Below are positions 25,380 through 33,748 of a DNA stretch of 64,000 bases, in pieces. The first letter of the stretch is position 1; each line of letters opens with the position of its first letter. Under the pieces are notes generated by a model. That model was not told where the DNA came from. It saw only the letters and a program-made list of their open reading frames with translations, and did no database searches. The position numbers were made by a program, and so were the translations under genes. Origin of the DNA: JBOGNO01 sp050747245 (GTDB taxonomy: Bacteria > Acidobacteriota > Terriglobia > Acidiferrales > UBA7541); assembly GCA_050747245.1 (NCBI GenBank), contig JBOGNO010000014.1, positions 1 to 64,000 of the forward strand, read 5' to 3'.

Positions 25380-26072
25380 ACGACCTCTCATCTCGCATTC
25401 CTATTTTTTTCCGGCCAGTTAGCAAATCTGATTGAGCAAACCGGCTGGGTCGCAAGAGTCGTTCTCGTAATTCTTCTCTGCTTCTCGCTCTTCTCCTGGG
25501 CGCTGATTTTTCAGAAGTCGAGCCTCTTTGGCCGGATCACGCCGCAAACGCAGCGCTTTTTGCAGATGTTTCGCGCGAGCAAGGGCCTGCCCGAGCCAAA
25601 TACGATGCGCGCCGCCGCACCGGGCTCGCCGCTCGCTTCCATTTACGATGCAGGATTTCGCGCCTTGCAGGGTCAGCTTACTTCTGGCAATCCGCACGGT
25701 GGCAAAGTGAAGAGCGTCAACGCCATCGGCGTGGAGATGCACCTGGCCGCGGCGGAGGAAGTCCGGCGCATGGAAAAATTCATGCCCTGGCTGGCAACCA
25801 CTGCGTCGGTGACGCCATTCATCGGACTCTTCGGCACCGTTTGGGGAGTGATGGACGCTTTCGCGGGGCTGGGTGACGTCGGCGCCGCGAGCCTGCGCGC
25901 GGTTGCTCCGGGAATCGCCGAGGCACTTATAACCACCGCCGCAGGATTATTTGCGGCCATTCCGGCGCTGATCGCATACAACCATTATTTGAACGACATC
26001 CGCGGCTTCGCCACGCGCCTGGACAATTTCGCGATGGAATTCACCGCGCGCGTCGAGACGCTCTATAGCTGA
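25380..26072 (+). CDS. tolQ: TolQ/ExbB-like proton channel subunit, non-canonical start
   Basis: About 230 residues if translation starts at ACG 25380, five bases after GGGGGA. No ATG, GTG or TTG exists in this frame between the stop at 25,359 and codon 25,560, although the upstream part clearly encodes the first TolQ membrane helix (VVLVILLCFSLFSWALIFQK). ATA 25374 is the other candidate. Later blocks are FMPWLATTASVTPFIGLFGT and IAEALITTAAGLFAAIPALI, which form the pore-lining helices of the family. With TolR it uses the proton motive force to drive the TolA-like partner. It is the first gene of the tol-pal operon. A sequencing error at the start is the alternative. Confidence 0.85.
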   Translation, partial: TTSHLAFLFFSGQLANLIEQTGWVARVVLVILLCFSLFSWALIFQKSSLFGRITPQTQRFLQMFRASKGLPEPNTMRAAAPGSPLASIYDAGFRALQGQLTSGNPHGGKVKSVNAIGVEMHLAAAEEVRRMEKFMPWLATTASVTPFIGLFGTVWGVMDAFAGLGDVGAASLRAVAPGIAEALITTAAGLFAAIPALIAYNHYLNDIRGFATRLDNFAMEFTARVETLYS

Positions 26073-26084
26073 CCAGCAAACACC

Positions 26085-26507
26085 ATGCCGCAACTGCAAC
26101 GCCAAACGGGAACATCGCTCTCCGACATAAATATCGTTCCGTTTGTGGACGTCATGCTCGTGTTGCTGGTGATCTTCATGATTACAGCCCCGGTGCTTCA
26201 ATCCGGCATCGAGGTGTCGCTTCCGAAGACAAAGACGGTGCGAGACACTCCCAACGCTCGCGTGATTGTAACCATTGACCGTTCCCAACGTCTCTATCTC
26301 GGCGATGAAGCAATCAACATTCATGATCTGGGTTCGCGAGTTCTGGCACAGGCGCCCGACGCCGCACACACGCATGTGTACGTGCGCTGCGATGAAACTG
26401 TTCCGTACGGCACTCTGGCCATGGTGATAGACACTTTGCGCCAGTCGGGCATCCAAAATGTAGATCTGATTACGCAGCCGCTCAGCGAGCGGCCGCAGAG
26501 TCGTTGA
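26085..26507 (+). CDS. tolR: TolR/ExbD-like protein
   Basis: This is 140 residues with one N-terminal membrane helix, FVDVMLVLLVIFMITAPVL, which contains the essential Asp of the family (VPFVDVMLVLL). The periplasmic domain has the usual VTIDRSQRLYLGDEAI and VYVRCDETVPYGTLAMVIDT blocks. It assembles with TolQ as the proton-driven stator. The gene begins 12 bp after tolQ and ends one base before the TonB-family gene. The sequence is complete and ordinary in length. Confidence 0.92.
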   Translation: MPQLQRQTGTSLSDINIVPFVDVMLVLLVIFMITAPVLQSGIEVSLPKTKTVRDTPNARVIVTIDRSQRLYLGDEAINIHDLGSRVLAQAPDAAHTHVYVRCDETVPYGTLAMVIDTLRQSGIQNVDLITQPLSERPQSR

Positions 26508-26508
26508 A

Positions 26509-27297
26509 ATGGCATCCGTCGCCGCCAATCCGACTGCCGATAATCTGAAGGGCCCGTTCAGTTTGTCGGTGGCATTTCACATACTCCTATTTTCGGGGCT
26601 CTTCATCTCGACTGTTTTTTCGCATCGCGGAGAATCTTGGGGCGGCGCGGGGGGAAGCATCAATGTGGGACTCGTAGGAAGCGCTCCGGGCGTTCCCCTG
26701 CCGCGCCCCGAAATTGTCACCACCAGCCGCGTGGTGGACGAATCGAAGGGACTCTATAAAGCCGAGCCGCAGCCGGTAACGCCGCCGCCCATCGATTCCA
26801 CCCCCATCCCAAAATTCGATCGGAATAAGCCGCCGCAGTACGTTTCGCGGCCCTCGCGTGTGCTCGAAGACAACACGCCACCACCCGCCGGTGCGATTCC
26901 CTACGGCCAGGGCGGAACTCCCACCGTGCCTTACACGAGCGTTTCGCTGGGAAGTGGCGCGCTGCAAGGTGGGATCGGCGTCAATGGCGCCGGCGGCGGA
27001 AACTTCGGCTCCCATTTTCCGTGGTACGTCGAAGCGGTCGGCAATCGCATCAGCAGCAATTGGCTGCAATCCACGGTGGACCCCACGATTCACTTTGCCC
27101 CGCGCGTCATTTGTCAGTTTCAAATCCTACGCAACGGCACGATTACAAATATTCAGATTACGCAGTCGAGCGGAAACAAGTCCGTGGACTATTCGGCGGT
27201 GCGCGCGGTGCAAATGTCCAACCCGCTTAATCCACTGCCCGCGGAATATTCCGGTTCGTTCGTAAACGTGGAATTTTGGTTCGATTTTCATCGTTAG
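26509..27297 (+). CDS. TolA/TonB-type C-terminal energy transducer
   Basis: This is 262 residues. One membrane helix lies near residues 17-35 (LSVAFHILLFSGLFISTVFS), then a Gly-rich and Pro-rich periplasmic stretch (PQPVTPPPIDSTPIPKFDR), and a TonB-type C-terminal domain with WYVEAVGNRISSNWLQ and ICQFQILRNGTITNIQITQS. In this operon position it replaces TolA, linking TolQR to the outer-membrane Pal/TolB. The long helical domain II of E. coli TolA is absent. The start overlaps the tolR end closely, so translation is coupled. Confidence 0.85.
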   Translation: MASVAANPTADNLKGPFSLSVAFHILLFSGLFISTVFSHRGESWGGAGGSINVGLVGSAPGVPLPRPEIVTTSRVVDESKGLYKAEPQPVTPPPIDSTPIPKFDRNKPPQYVSRPSRVLEDNTPPPAGAIPYGQGGTPTVPYTSVSLGSGALQGGIGVNGAGGGNFGSHFPWYVEAVGNRISSNWLQSTVDPTIHFAPRVICQFQILRNGTITNIQITQSSGNKSVDYSAVRAVQMSNPLNPLPAEYSGSFVNVEFWFDFHR

Positions 27298-27304
27298 GAG
27301 GTAC

Positions 27305-27331
27305 ATGAAACTAACTGAGGGCAAGGAATGA
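27305..27331 (+). CDS. Eight-codon leader ORF overlapping the tolB start
   Basis: A near-perfect AGGAGG (27,296-27,301) precedes ATG 27305, which encodes MKLTEGKE and stops at TGA 27329-27331, inside the ATGA of the tolB start. The arrangement would bring terminating ribosomes to tolB. It may be only a misplaced Shine-Dalgarno, but spacing and overlap are tidy. Confidence 0.35.
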   Translation: MKLTEGKE

Positions 27332-28668
27332 TCCGCAGACGATTTTGCATCCCATTCTTCCTCGCGTTGGCGATTGTGCTGTTGTTGGCCGGCCCCGTGA
27401 GCGCGCAGGATTGGTTCAAAACCGGCACGGGTCTGGGAGTACAAAAAGCTAAAGTCGCCGTGCCCGACTTTGCATCGCGCACGCCGCAAGCCCAGCCGCT
27501 TGAAAAAGTTTTCCATGATGTGTTGGCGTCGGATCTAGATTATTCCGGAATTGTGGATGTTGTCAGCCCCAGCTTTTATCCGAAAGCGACGCCCAGCATG
27601 CCTTCCGAGCTCAATGCCGGCGATTGGAGCCAGCCCCCCGCGAGCGCCGACATGGTGGCCTTCGGCTATCTCACCGCCGATAGCAACCAGCTCGAAGTCG
27701 GCGGCAATCTCTGCGATGTGCGCAACCCTGCCGCGCCGCCCATCTTGCAGAGAATTTATCGTGGCGCCGCCACCGAAGACGACGCTCGCCGCATCGCCCA
27801 CCTGTTCGCCGACGATATCATCGCGCGCTTGAGCGGCGGCGTCGCGGGCATCGCCAGCACGAAGATTGCTTTCATTTCGAATCGCGGCGGAAGCAAGGAA
27901 GTCTGGGTGATGGACTATGACGGTGCGCATCAGCAGCAGCTTTCGCATCTGCGCACGATCTCGCTCACGCCTCGCTGGTCTCCCGATGCCAGCCGCATCG
28001 CATTCACCTGTTTCGTTCCGTATCGCGGAGTCACTTCGGCGCAGATTTGTCTGCTTTCTACTCTGAGCAACGGCATGATCGCGTTCCCGCGCTTCCACGG
28101 CACGAATAGCTCTCCCGCGTTCTCTCCCGATGGATCCAAAATCGCGTTCATGTCCAGCAGCCAGGGAGATCCGGAGATTTTTACCACCGACGCCGACGGC
28201 AGCCATCTCCATCGCCTCACGTTTGCCAACGGCGTGGATACTTCTCCCGTATGGAATCCAAAGACCGGCCAGCAGATTATTTTCGTCAGCGACCGTGGCG
28301 GCGTGCCACAGCTTTACATGATGAATTCCGACGGCTCCAACGTCGAAAAAATTGACGTCGGCGACAAAGGCTACGTCGTGGATCCTTCGTGGTCCCCTAA
28401 CGCGCAGTTGGTGGCTTTCAGTTGGCGGCGCCCGGAAGGCAATTTCGACATTTACGTGCTCGACCTGGCCAGCCACCAGTTGCTCGAGTTGACTCGCGAT
28501 GCGGGCCGCAACGAGCGCCCCTGCTGGGCGCCCGACGGCCGCCACATCGTTTTCGAATCCACGCGCACAGGCACGCGCCACATCTGGACCATGCTGGCCG
28601 ATGGCAGTGAGCCGCGCCAGCTCACTTCCGCCGGCCAGAATGAATCGCCCAATTGGTCGCCACGCTGA
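27328..28668 (+). CDS. tolB: TolB periplasmic beta-propeller
   Basis: This is 446 residues. A signal peptide (FFLALAIVLLLAGPVSAQ) is followed by the TolB N-terminal alpha/beta domain (VAVPDFASRTPQAQPL) and a six-bladed propeller built of WD40-like/PD40 motifs (IAFISNRGGSKEVWVMDYDG, IAFMSSSQGDPEIFTTDADG). TolB sits in the periplasm, binds Pal and takes part in outer-membrane constriction at division. The ATG overlaps the small leader frame described at 27,305. The length is typical. Confidence 0.93.
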   Translation: MIRRRFCIPFFLALAIVLLLAGPVSAQDWFKTGTGLGVQKAKVAVPDFASRTPQAQPLEKVFHDVLASDLDYSGIVDVVSPSFYPKATPSMPSELNAGDWSQPPASADMVAFGYLTADSNQLEVGGNLCDVRNPAAPPILQRIYRGAATEDDARRIAHLFADDIIARLSGGVAGIASTKIAFISNRGGSKEVWVMDYDGAHQQQLSHLRTISLTPRWSPDASRIAFTCFVPYRGVTSAQICLLSTLSNGMIAFPRFHGTNSSPAFSPDGSKIAFMSSSQGDPEIFTTDADGSHLHRLTFANGVDTSPVWNPKTGQQIIFVSDRGGVPQLYMMNSDGSNVEKIDVGDKGYVVDPSWSPNAQLVAFSWRRPEGNFDIYVLDLASHQLLELTRDAGRNERPCWAPDGRHIVFESTRTGTRHIWTMLADGSEPRQLTSAGQNESPNWSPR

Positions 28669-28776
28669 CGCGCGGACGCAAGACTTCCTCGGGGTAGTAG
28701 CTGTTCCAGTGGTAGGATATCTAAACCGGCCCTCACCGCGAGACTCGCGCGGAGGCAAGCCGATATAGGAGGATCG

Positions 28777-29535
28777 ATGCAGAGTCGTTCGTTTCGCAGT
28801 TCTCTTTCGCTGTCCAGTCTGATAGCCATCATTTTATTCGCAGGAGCTTGCGCAAAAAAGCCGCAGGCGCCTGCTCCAGCTCCGCCGCCGGCGGCGCCTG
28901 CACCCGCGAGGCCGACGGTCACATTGAATGCTTCCAATTCCATGATTCATCAGGGTGAGAGCGTCACCCTCAACTGGTCTTCGACCAACGCCACGGATCT
29001 CGATCTCGAGCCGGGCGTGGGCAAAGTCGCTCCGGAAGGCCAGACGTCCATCAGCCCCACCGCGTCCGCCACCTACACCATTACGGCGACCGGACCCGGC
29101 GGCACCGCGGACGCCAGCGTGCGCGTCACCGTGGGTCCTGCGCCGCAACCAGTCCCCGTCGCGGCGCCATCGAAGACCTTGCAGGAACTCTTCGACGATT
29201 CCGTGCGTGACACGTTTTATGATTTTAACAAGTCCGACGTGCGGCCCGACGCGCGCGACACACTCTCGAAGGACGCGGAATTCTTCCGCCAGCATCCGGA
29301 AGTTCGCTTCACCATCGAAGGCCATTGCGACGAGCGCGGCTCGACCGAATACAATCTCGGACTGGGCGAGCGCCGCGCGCAGGCCGCCAAGAATTTCCTG
29401 ATCTCGCTGGGCATCACCGCGGACCACATCGAAACAGTCAGCTACGGCAAGGAGCACCCGTTCTGCACTCAGAGCAATGAAGACTGCTGGCAGCAGAATC
29501 GCCGGGCGCACTTTGTCATGATTGCCTCGCGCTAG
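28777..29535 (+). CDS. pal: Pal-type peptidoglycan-associated lipoprotein with extra Ig-like domain
   Basis: This is 252 residues behind a strong GGAGG. The signal peptide ends in a lipobox-like FAGAC with a Cys at residue 26, then a Pro/Ala-rich linker. Residues about 47-122 form an Ig-like beta domain (SVTLNWSSTNATDLDLEPGV) that ordinary Pal lacks. The OmpA-like domain follows, with FYDFNKSDVRPDARDTLSKD and TIEGHCDERGSTEYNLGLGE. It binds diaminopimelate in peptidoglycan and TolB. It ends the core of the tol-pal operon before cpoB. Confidence 0.92.
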   Translation: MQSRSFRSSLSLSSLIAIILFAGACAKKPQAPAPAPPPAAPAPARPTVTLNASNSMIHQGESVTLNWSSTNATDLDLEPGVGKVAPEGQTSISPTASATYTITATGPGGTADASVRVTVGPAPQPVPVAAPSKTLQELFDDSVRDTFYDFNKSDVRPDARDTLSKDAEFFRQHPEVRFTIEGHCDERGSTEYNLGLGERRAQAAKNFLISLGITADHIETVSYGKEHPFCTQSNEDCWQQNRRAHFVMIASR

Positions 29536-29742
29536 AAGATCGGCGCGGCAAATTGAATTCGCGGCGGTGGGCGCAACTTCCGAAGGATGTGCGCCACATC
29601 TTGGGTTTCTTCGTGGCTTCCCGGACGTTCACCCGGGAGGCCGCGGAGCGCGCCGCAGCCCGTCGCTCACAGTCCCGGCTTCAATTTTGTCCAGGGAATC
29701 CCGCGATTTCGGGAATCCCGGGCTTCCACAAGGAGGATCACC

Positions 29743-30660
29743 TTGCGCGCTAGATCAGTCGTTCTGGTTGTAGTTGCGATGATTGTTGGAGCCGTAGGCG
29801 GCTCGTTGCTTGCCCCACCGCCGGCCAGCGGCGTTTCCAAGGAAATCGTTCAGTTGCAGGAGCAGGTTGCTCAACTTCTGCAGGGACAGCAGGATCTCCG
29901 CAGCACTCTGGATACACGCAGCGCGGAGATTAAAACTCTCGTCGAACAGTCTCTCGACGCCTCCAACAAGCTGAATGTCACCATGGGTTCCCTGCAGAAA
30001 ACTATCCAGGATTCCCAGGCCGGGGTCGGCTCTCGCCTCGACACGCTGACCACGCAAACGCAGGCTATTTCCGACAACCTGCAGGATTTTCAAGCACGCC
30101 TGGGAAAGATGTCGCAGCAGTTTACGGACATGCAGGGAGTTCTTCAGGGCATAGACGCTAAACTATCGTCCGCACCACCGACGAATCCGTCTCCCGGCAC
30201 AGCGAATCCCTCGGCCACATCGTCCCAGCCTTCTGCCGATGCTCCCGCCGCTATTTCGGGCGCGCCCGTTTCCGCAGATGTGCTCTACACCAATGCCCAG
30301 CGCGATCTCAACAGCGGCCGTTACGATCTAGCGCGCAAGGAATATGCGGATTATCTCGCGAAGTTTCCGAACACCGATCTAGCCGGCAGCGCTCAGTTTT
30401 ATCTTGGCGAACTGGAATTCGCGCAAGGGAACTACGATGCCGCGATTTCCGCCTATGAGCGCGTCATCACCAACTATCCCAAGAGCTTCAAACGCGCGGC
30501 TGCCATGGAAAAGAAGGGGGAAGCCTTGAAAGTCACGGGAAAGAAGGCCGCAGCAATTCGGGAGTTTCGGGAAGTTGTCCGCCTCTTCCCCGGCAGCCAG
30601 GAAGCGAAGCTGGCGCAAGCCCGTTTGCGCGAGCTTGGCGCTTCCTCCTCTTCGCACTGA
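29743..30660 (+). CDS. cpoB: CpoB/YbgF-like periplasmic TPR protein
   Basis: This is 305 residues from TTG 29743; AAGGAGG ends six bases before it, and the codons after it (RARSVVLVVVAMIVGAVGGS) form a signal or anchor helix. Residues about 28-130 are a coiled coil of the YbgF type, a Pro/Ser-rich linker follows, and three TPR repeats end the protein (ADVLYTNAQRDLNSGRYDLA, AQFYLGELEFAQGNYDAAIS). CpoB couples TolA work to peptidoglycan synthesis in E. coli. The gene closes the tol-pal cluster, 207 bp after pal. Confidence 0.85.
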   Translation: MRARSVVLVVVAMIVGAVGGSLLAPPPASGVSKEIVQLQEQVAQLLQGQQDLRSTLDTRSAEIKTLVEQSLDASNKLNVTMGSLQKTIQDSQAGVGSRLDTLTTQTQAISDNLQDFQARLGKMSQQFTDMQGVLQGIDAKLSSAPPTNPSPGTANPSATSSQPSADAPAAISGAPVSADVLYTNAQRDLNSGRYDLARKEYADYLAKFPNTDLAGSAQFYLGELEFAQGNYDAAISAYERVITNYPKSFKRAAAMEKKGEALKVTGKKAAAIREFREVVRLFPGSQEAKLAQARLRELGASSSSH

Positions 30661-30754
30661 TCCCCCGCGCTACTTCCCCGCCCTTGCCGCACACACTGCG
30701 GCGCGCTTCAGGTATACTTCCTCCGCAGCAGGTATCCTGCGCGAGAGGCTTCTT

Positions 30755-31183
30755 ATGTCCGTAAACAAGGCAATTCTGGTGGGACGATTGGGACGCGACC
30801 CGGAAACCCGCTACACCGCCAGCGGCCAGGCCGTTTGCAATTTCACCATGGCCACCGATGAGTCTTTCAAGAACCGCGCCGGAGAACGCCAGAAGCGAAC
30901 GGAATGGCACCGCATCGTTATCTGGGGAAAGTTGGCGGAAATCGCTCAGCAGTATCTGAAGAAGGGCATGATGGTGTTCATCGAGGGCCGAATTCAGAGT
31001 CGAGAGTGGGATGATCGCAGCGGAAACAAACGCACCACGACGGAAATTGTCGCGAATGAGATGCGCATGCTCACCTCCAAGGCCGATTCGCATGCCGCCG
31101 TCGAGCCGGATGCCGAAGCTCCCGCGCACGACGAACCCGCCGCGCCAGCTTCGGAAATCTCCGACGAAGACATTCCTTTTTAA
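30755..31183 (+). CDS. ssb: Single-stranded DNA-binding protein
   Basis: This is 142 residues from ATG 30755 behind GAGAGG. The OB fold is recognisable from SVNKAILVGRLGRDPETRYT, NFTMATDESFKN and KTEWHRIVIWGK-type sequence (here RTEWHRIVIWGK). The C-terminus has an acidic linker and ends DEDIPF, the partner-binding tip. It protects ssDNA and recruits repair and replication proteins. It is a short SSB with a small linker. It lies just after cpoB on the same strand and may be read in part from the same transcript. Confidence 0.93.
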   Translation: MSVNKAILVGRLGRDPETRYTASGQAVCNFTMATDESFKNRAGERQKRTEWHRIVIWGKLAEIAQQYLKKGMMVFIEGRIQSREWDDRSGNKRTTTEIVANEMRMLTSKADSHAAVEPDAEAPAHDEPAAPASEISDEDIPF

Positions 31184-31206
31184 GAGGATTTTATCGCCGG
31201 GAGGAT

Positions 31207-32034
31207 TTAGTCCGCAGGCGCCTTGGCGTCTTCGGCTTCTTCGTCCTCGATCGTGCGCATGGTGGGAAGCACTTCCCTGGCAACCTGCCGGTTCGTTACC
31301 GCGTAATCGCGCCGCATCTTTCCGTCCTTGAATTCCAGGACGCGTTTGGCAAATTGTGAAATATCGAATTCATGCGTCACGATTACAATCGTCAAGCCGT
31401 GGTCTTCGTTCAGCCGCTGAAATATATCCATGATTTCCACACTGGTGCGGCTATCCAGGTTTCCCGTGGGCTCGTCGGCCAGCAGGATTGCCGGCCGGTT
31501 CACCAAGGCGCGGGCGATCGCCACGCGCTGCTGCTGGCCACCCGAAAGTTGTGAAGGATGATGCCCCGCGCGGTCGGCCAAGCCCACCTGCTCGAGCGCG
31601 TCTTTGGCCCGCTTTTCCCTTTCTTCCTGCGTCACTCGCGCGTAGATCGTCGGCAGTTCCACATTTTCGAGCGCCGATGTCCGCGACAATAGATTGAACT
31701 GCTGAAACACAAACCCGATTTTTTGATTTCGAATCTTCGCCAGCTCCGCGTTGGAAAGGGAGGAAACATCCGTCCCATCGAGTACGTAGCGTCCCGACGT
31801 CGGCCGATCCAGGCACCCCAGGATGTTCATCACCGTGGACTTGCCGGAGCCCGAAGCGCCCATGATGGCCACAAATTCGCGCTCCTGGACGGCCAGCGAA
31901 ATACCGCGCAGCGCACGCACCTGCACTTCGCCCAGATCGTAGGTCTTCGTTACGTTTTCAAGCAGGATGGTAGGTTGGTTCTCTCCTGGCTTGCGCGCTG
32001 CCTCATTTGATGCCGCGGTGCTCTGCTCAGTCAT
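31207..32034 (-). CDS. MacB/LolD-type ABC transporter ATPase without a linked permease
   Basis: This is 275 residues. All ABC ATPase motifs are intact: Walker A GASGSGKST, Q-loop FQQFNLL, signature LSGGQQQRVAIARAL, Walker B ILLADEPTGNLDS and the switch His in VTHEF. Sequence and the LLADEPTGNLDS style place it with the MacB/LolD/FtsE type VII group. No permease gene is next to it, whereas the seven ADOP permeases in the window lack ATPases. A charged C-terminal tail (EDEEAEDAKAPAD) is unusual. It could energise ADOPs in trans, which is only a hypothesis. Confidence 0.9.
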   Translation of the reverse strand: MTEQSTAASNEAARKPGENQPTILLENVTKTYDLGEVQVRALRGISLAVQEREFVAIMGASGSGKSTVMNILGCLDRPTSGRYVLDGTDVSSLSNAELAKIRNQKIGFVFQQFNLLSRTSALENVELPTIYARVTQEEREKRAKDALEQVGLADRAGHHPSQLSGGQQQRVAIARALVNRPAILLADEPTGNLDSRTSVEIMDIFQRLNEDHGLTIVIVTHEFDISQFAKRVLEFKDGKMRRDYAVTNRQVAREVLPTMRTIEDEEAEDAKAPAD

Positions 32035-32099
32035 CGCTTCTCATGCCTTCCCGGAAAATATCGGAGGTAAATCGCAAGCACAAATACTCTGCGGACTCG

Positions 32100-32492
32100 T
32101 TACTTCTGTTGTGCCTCGGCCCTTTTTCTTTGCTCATCCAGGCGCCGGAGAAAATCTTCGAATTTCGGCTTCTGCTCGGGGGTCAGAACGGCGCGGATCT
32201 TGTCGCGGCTTTCCTGCCGGATCCGTTCGTGCTCTGGACGGATGGATTCGTCGAGTGCGTGCCAGCGCGATCGCGTGTCATCCACGATGCTCGCCAGTTG
32301 CTTTTGCTGGTCAGCAGAGAGTTGAAGCTCCTGCGTGAGTTGGTTGAGAAGTGCATCGCGGCCAGGTCTCTGCCCCCGCGCCCAGATATGGCTACCCCAC
32401 AGGTGATCGGAGAACCCGCCGAGCGCTATGCCCAGCAGGAACACGATCATCACCAGCAAAGCTGCTTGTCGTTTACTTGAATTATCGGCCAT
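32100..32492 (-). CDS. Spy/CpxP-like periplasmic protein
   Basis: This is 130 residues from ATG 32492 (MADNSSKRQ); an earlier ATG at 32507 is possible. A membrane or signal helix, AALLVMIVFLLGIALGGF, precedes a helical domain with LTQELQLSADQQKQLASIVD and AVLTPEQKPKFEDFLRRLDE, the LTxxQ-type repeats of Spy/CpxP/ZraP-like proteins. These bind misfolded proteins or metals and signal envelope stress. The gene overlaps the end of the anti-sigma gene by 11 bp, forming an operon with the ECF sigma factor. Confidence 0.75.
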   Translation of the reverse strand: MADNSSKRQAALLVMIVFLLGIALGGFSDHLWGSHIWARGQRPGRDALLNQLTQELQLSADQQKQLASIVDDTRSRWHALDESIRPEHERIRQESRDKIRAVLTPEQKPKFEDFLRRLDEQRKRAEAQQK

Positions 32493-32979
32493 GATTTGAT
32501 TCCGCAATGTTGATCAGAACTTCGTCTCGCGTCTGCGGTTGGTAACTCGAATCCTGGAAAAGATCGTTGGCCGGCGGCCGCGTCGTCGCGGAGACCTGCG
32601 CGTGCTCCGTCTGCGGCCAGCGCAATTGATAAACCGTCATCACTCCCAGCGCCAGCGCGGCTGAAACGGCCAGCCGCAATGCCAGCGTTTGCACCGGCCG
32701 CCAAAATCCTGCTCCGGCCACGGCTGCCTTCTCAAGCTCTGCGATAGCCGTCATTACTTTCCGCGCAAACCACGCCCCAGCTACGGGCGCCTCTTCGTGC
32801 CCGAGCCGTACGATCGCCACCGCGCCACGTGCCGACTCCAGCGCTTCCCGGCAAGCGCTGCAGTCCCGCAGATGTTGCGAGACGCGCGCAGCCTCTTCTC
32901 GAGAGAGCAAACCCTCGAGCATGTCTTCGAGCATCGGCTCAAATTCCGCGCAAGCTTTCATCTCTTCAAATTGCTCCAT
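32482..32979 (-). CDS. Zinc-binding anti-sigma factor (ZAS)
   Basis: This is 165 residues. The cytoplasmic N-terminus carries the ZAS motif HLRDCSACREAL (HxxxCxxC) with the upstream Cys10, followed by one membrane helix (LALRLAVSAALALGVMTVYQ) and a periplasmic tail. Such proteins hold the ECF sigma factor inactive until a redox or envelope signal releases it. The ATG lies inside the end of the sigma factor gene (14-bp overlap), which favours coupled translation and a one-to-one ratio. Confidence 0.85.
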   Translation of the reverse strand: MEQFEEMKACAEFEPMLEDMLEGLLSREEAARVSQHLRDCSACREALESARGAVAIVRLGHEEAPVAGAWFARKVMTAIAELEKAAVAGAGFWRPVQTLALRLAVSAALALGVMTVYQLRWPQTEHAQVSATTRPPANDLFQDSSYQPQTRDEVLINIAESNHGR

Positions 32980-33664
32980 CGCTTTTCGCCTTCCTTCCCG
33001 CCCGTCTTGCGTCGGGAGAAATCTCCATCTTTTCTCTCGAAAATTTCACCAGTCGAGCCCTCGCGCGAAATAGTCGCACTTTCACCGTGTTCACGTTCAA
33101 GTCAAAAATCGTGGCGATCTCTTCCACCGGGAAACCCTCCACTTCCTTCAGCACCAAGATTTGCCGGTCCTCATCCGATAGCTGGTCAAGCAGTCTCTCC
33201 GCATATTCCCGGTATTGGGCTCGTTCGCTCGGGCTTGCGGGAACGTTTCCGCTCGCCACATACGACCCCATCTTTTGAACCTGTTCCTCACTTAGATCCG
33301 CCTCGTAAAGCAGCGGCCGAACCTTTTTCTTCCTCAGGTAATCCCAGCACTCGTTCACCGCGACCTTATACAGCCAGGTCGAAAAGGCCGAGCGCATGTC
33401 GAACCGCCGAATGGAGACGTACGCCTTCAAAAATACCTGCTGCGCGACGTCCTCGACATCCTCGCGCCTTCGAAGAATCCCGCCCACCACCGCGAACACC
33501 CTTTGCTGGTGTCGCCGGACGAGCTCCTCGAATGCCTCTTTGGAGCCAGCCTGCGCCTCGCGAACGATCTTGCGCTCTGCCTCGCGCGCTTCGCTGGTCC
33601 CTGTACCACTTTGAACCACTGCCGCGGCGGCGCTGCTCGTTCCCGGTTTTGAGACGTTCCCCAT
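32966..33664 (-). CDS. ECF-type sigma-70 family factor
   Basis: This is 232 residues. Sigma region 2 is clear (AFEELVRRHQQRVFAVVGGI, DVAQQVFLKAYVSIRRFD, FSTWLYKVAVNECWDYLRKK), and region 4 has LSDEDRQILVLKEVEGFPVE and IFDLNVNTVKVRLFRARARL. Region 3 is absent, as in group IV factors. An N-terminal Ala/Ser-rich stretch of about 35 residues is extra. It is the first gene of an operon with an anti-sigma factor and a Spy-like protein, so it probably answers envelope stress and controls its own transcription. The divergent XRE gene starts 85 bp away. Confidence 0.92.
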   Translation of the reverse strand: MGNVSKPGTSSAAAAVVQSGTGTSEAREAERKIVREAQAGSKEAFEELVRRHQQRVFAVVGGILRRREDVEDVAQQVFLKAYVSIRRFDMRSAFSTWLYKVAVNECWDYLRKKKVRPLLYEADLSEEQVQKMGSYVASGNVPASPSERAQYREYAERLLDQLSDEDRQILVLKEVEGFPVEEIATIFDLNVNTVKVRLFRARARLVKFSREKMEISPDARRAGRKAKSDGAI

Positions 33665-33748
33665 CCTCGTTCGGTTACAATCCTATGCTACGTTAATTTC
33701 TTAATTTTTTCCTTGCAGGAATCAGGTACTCCATGTAAAAATATCTGC

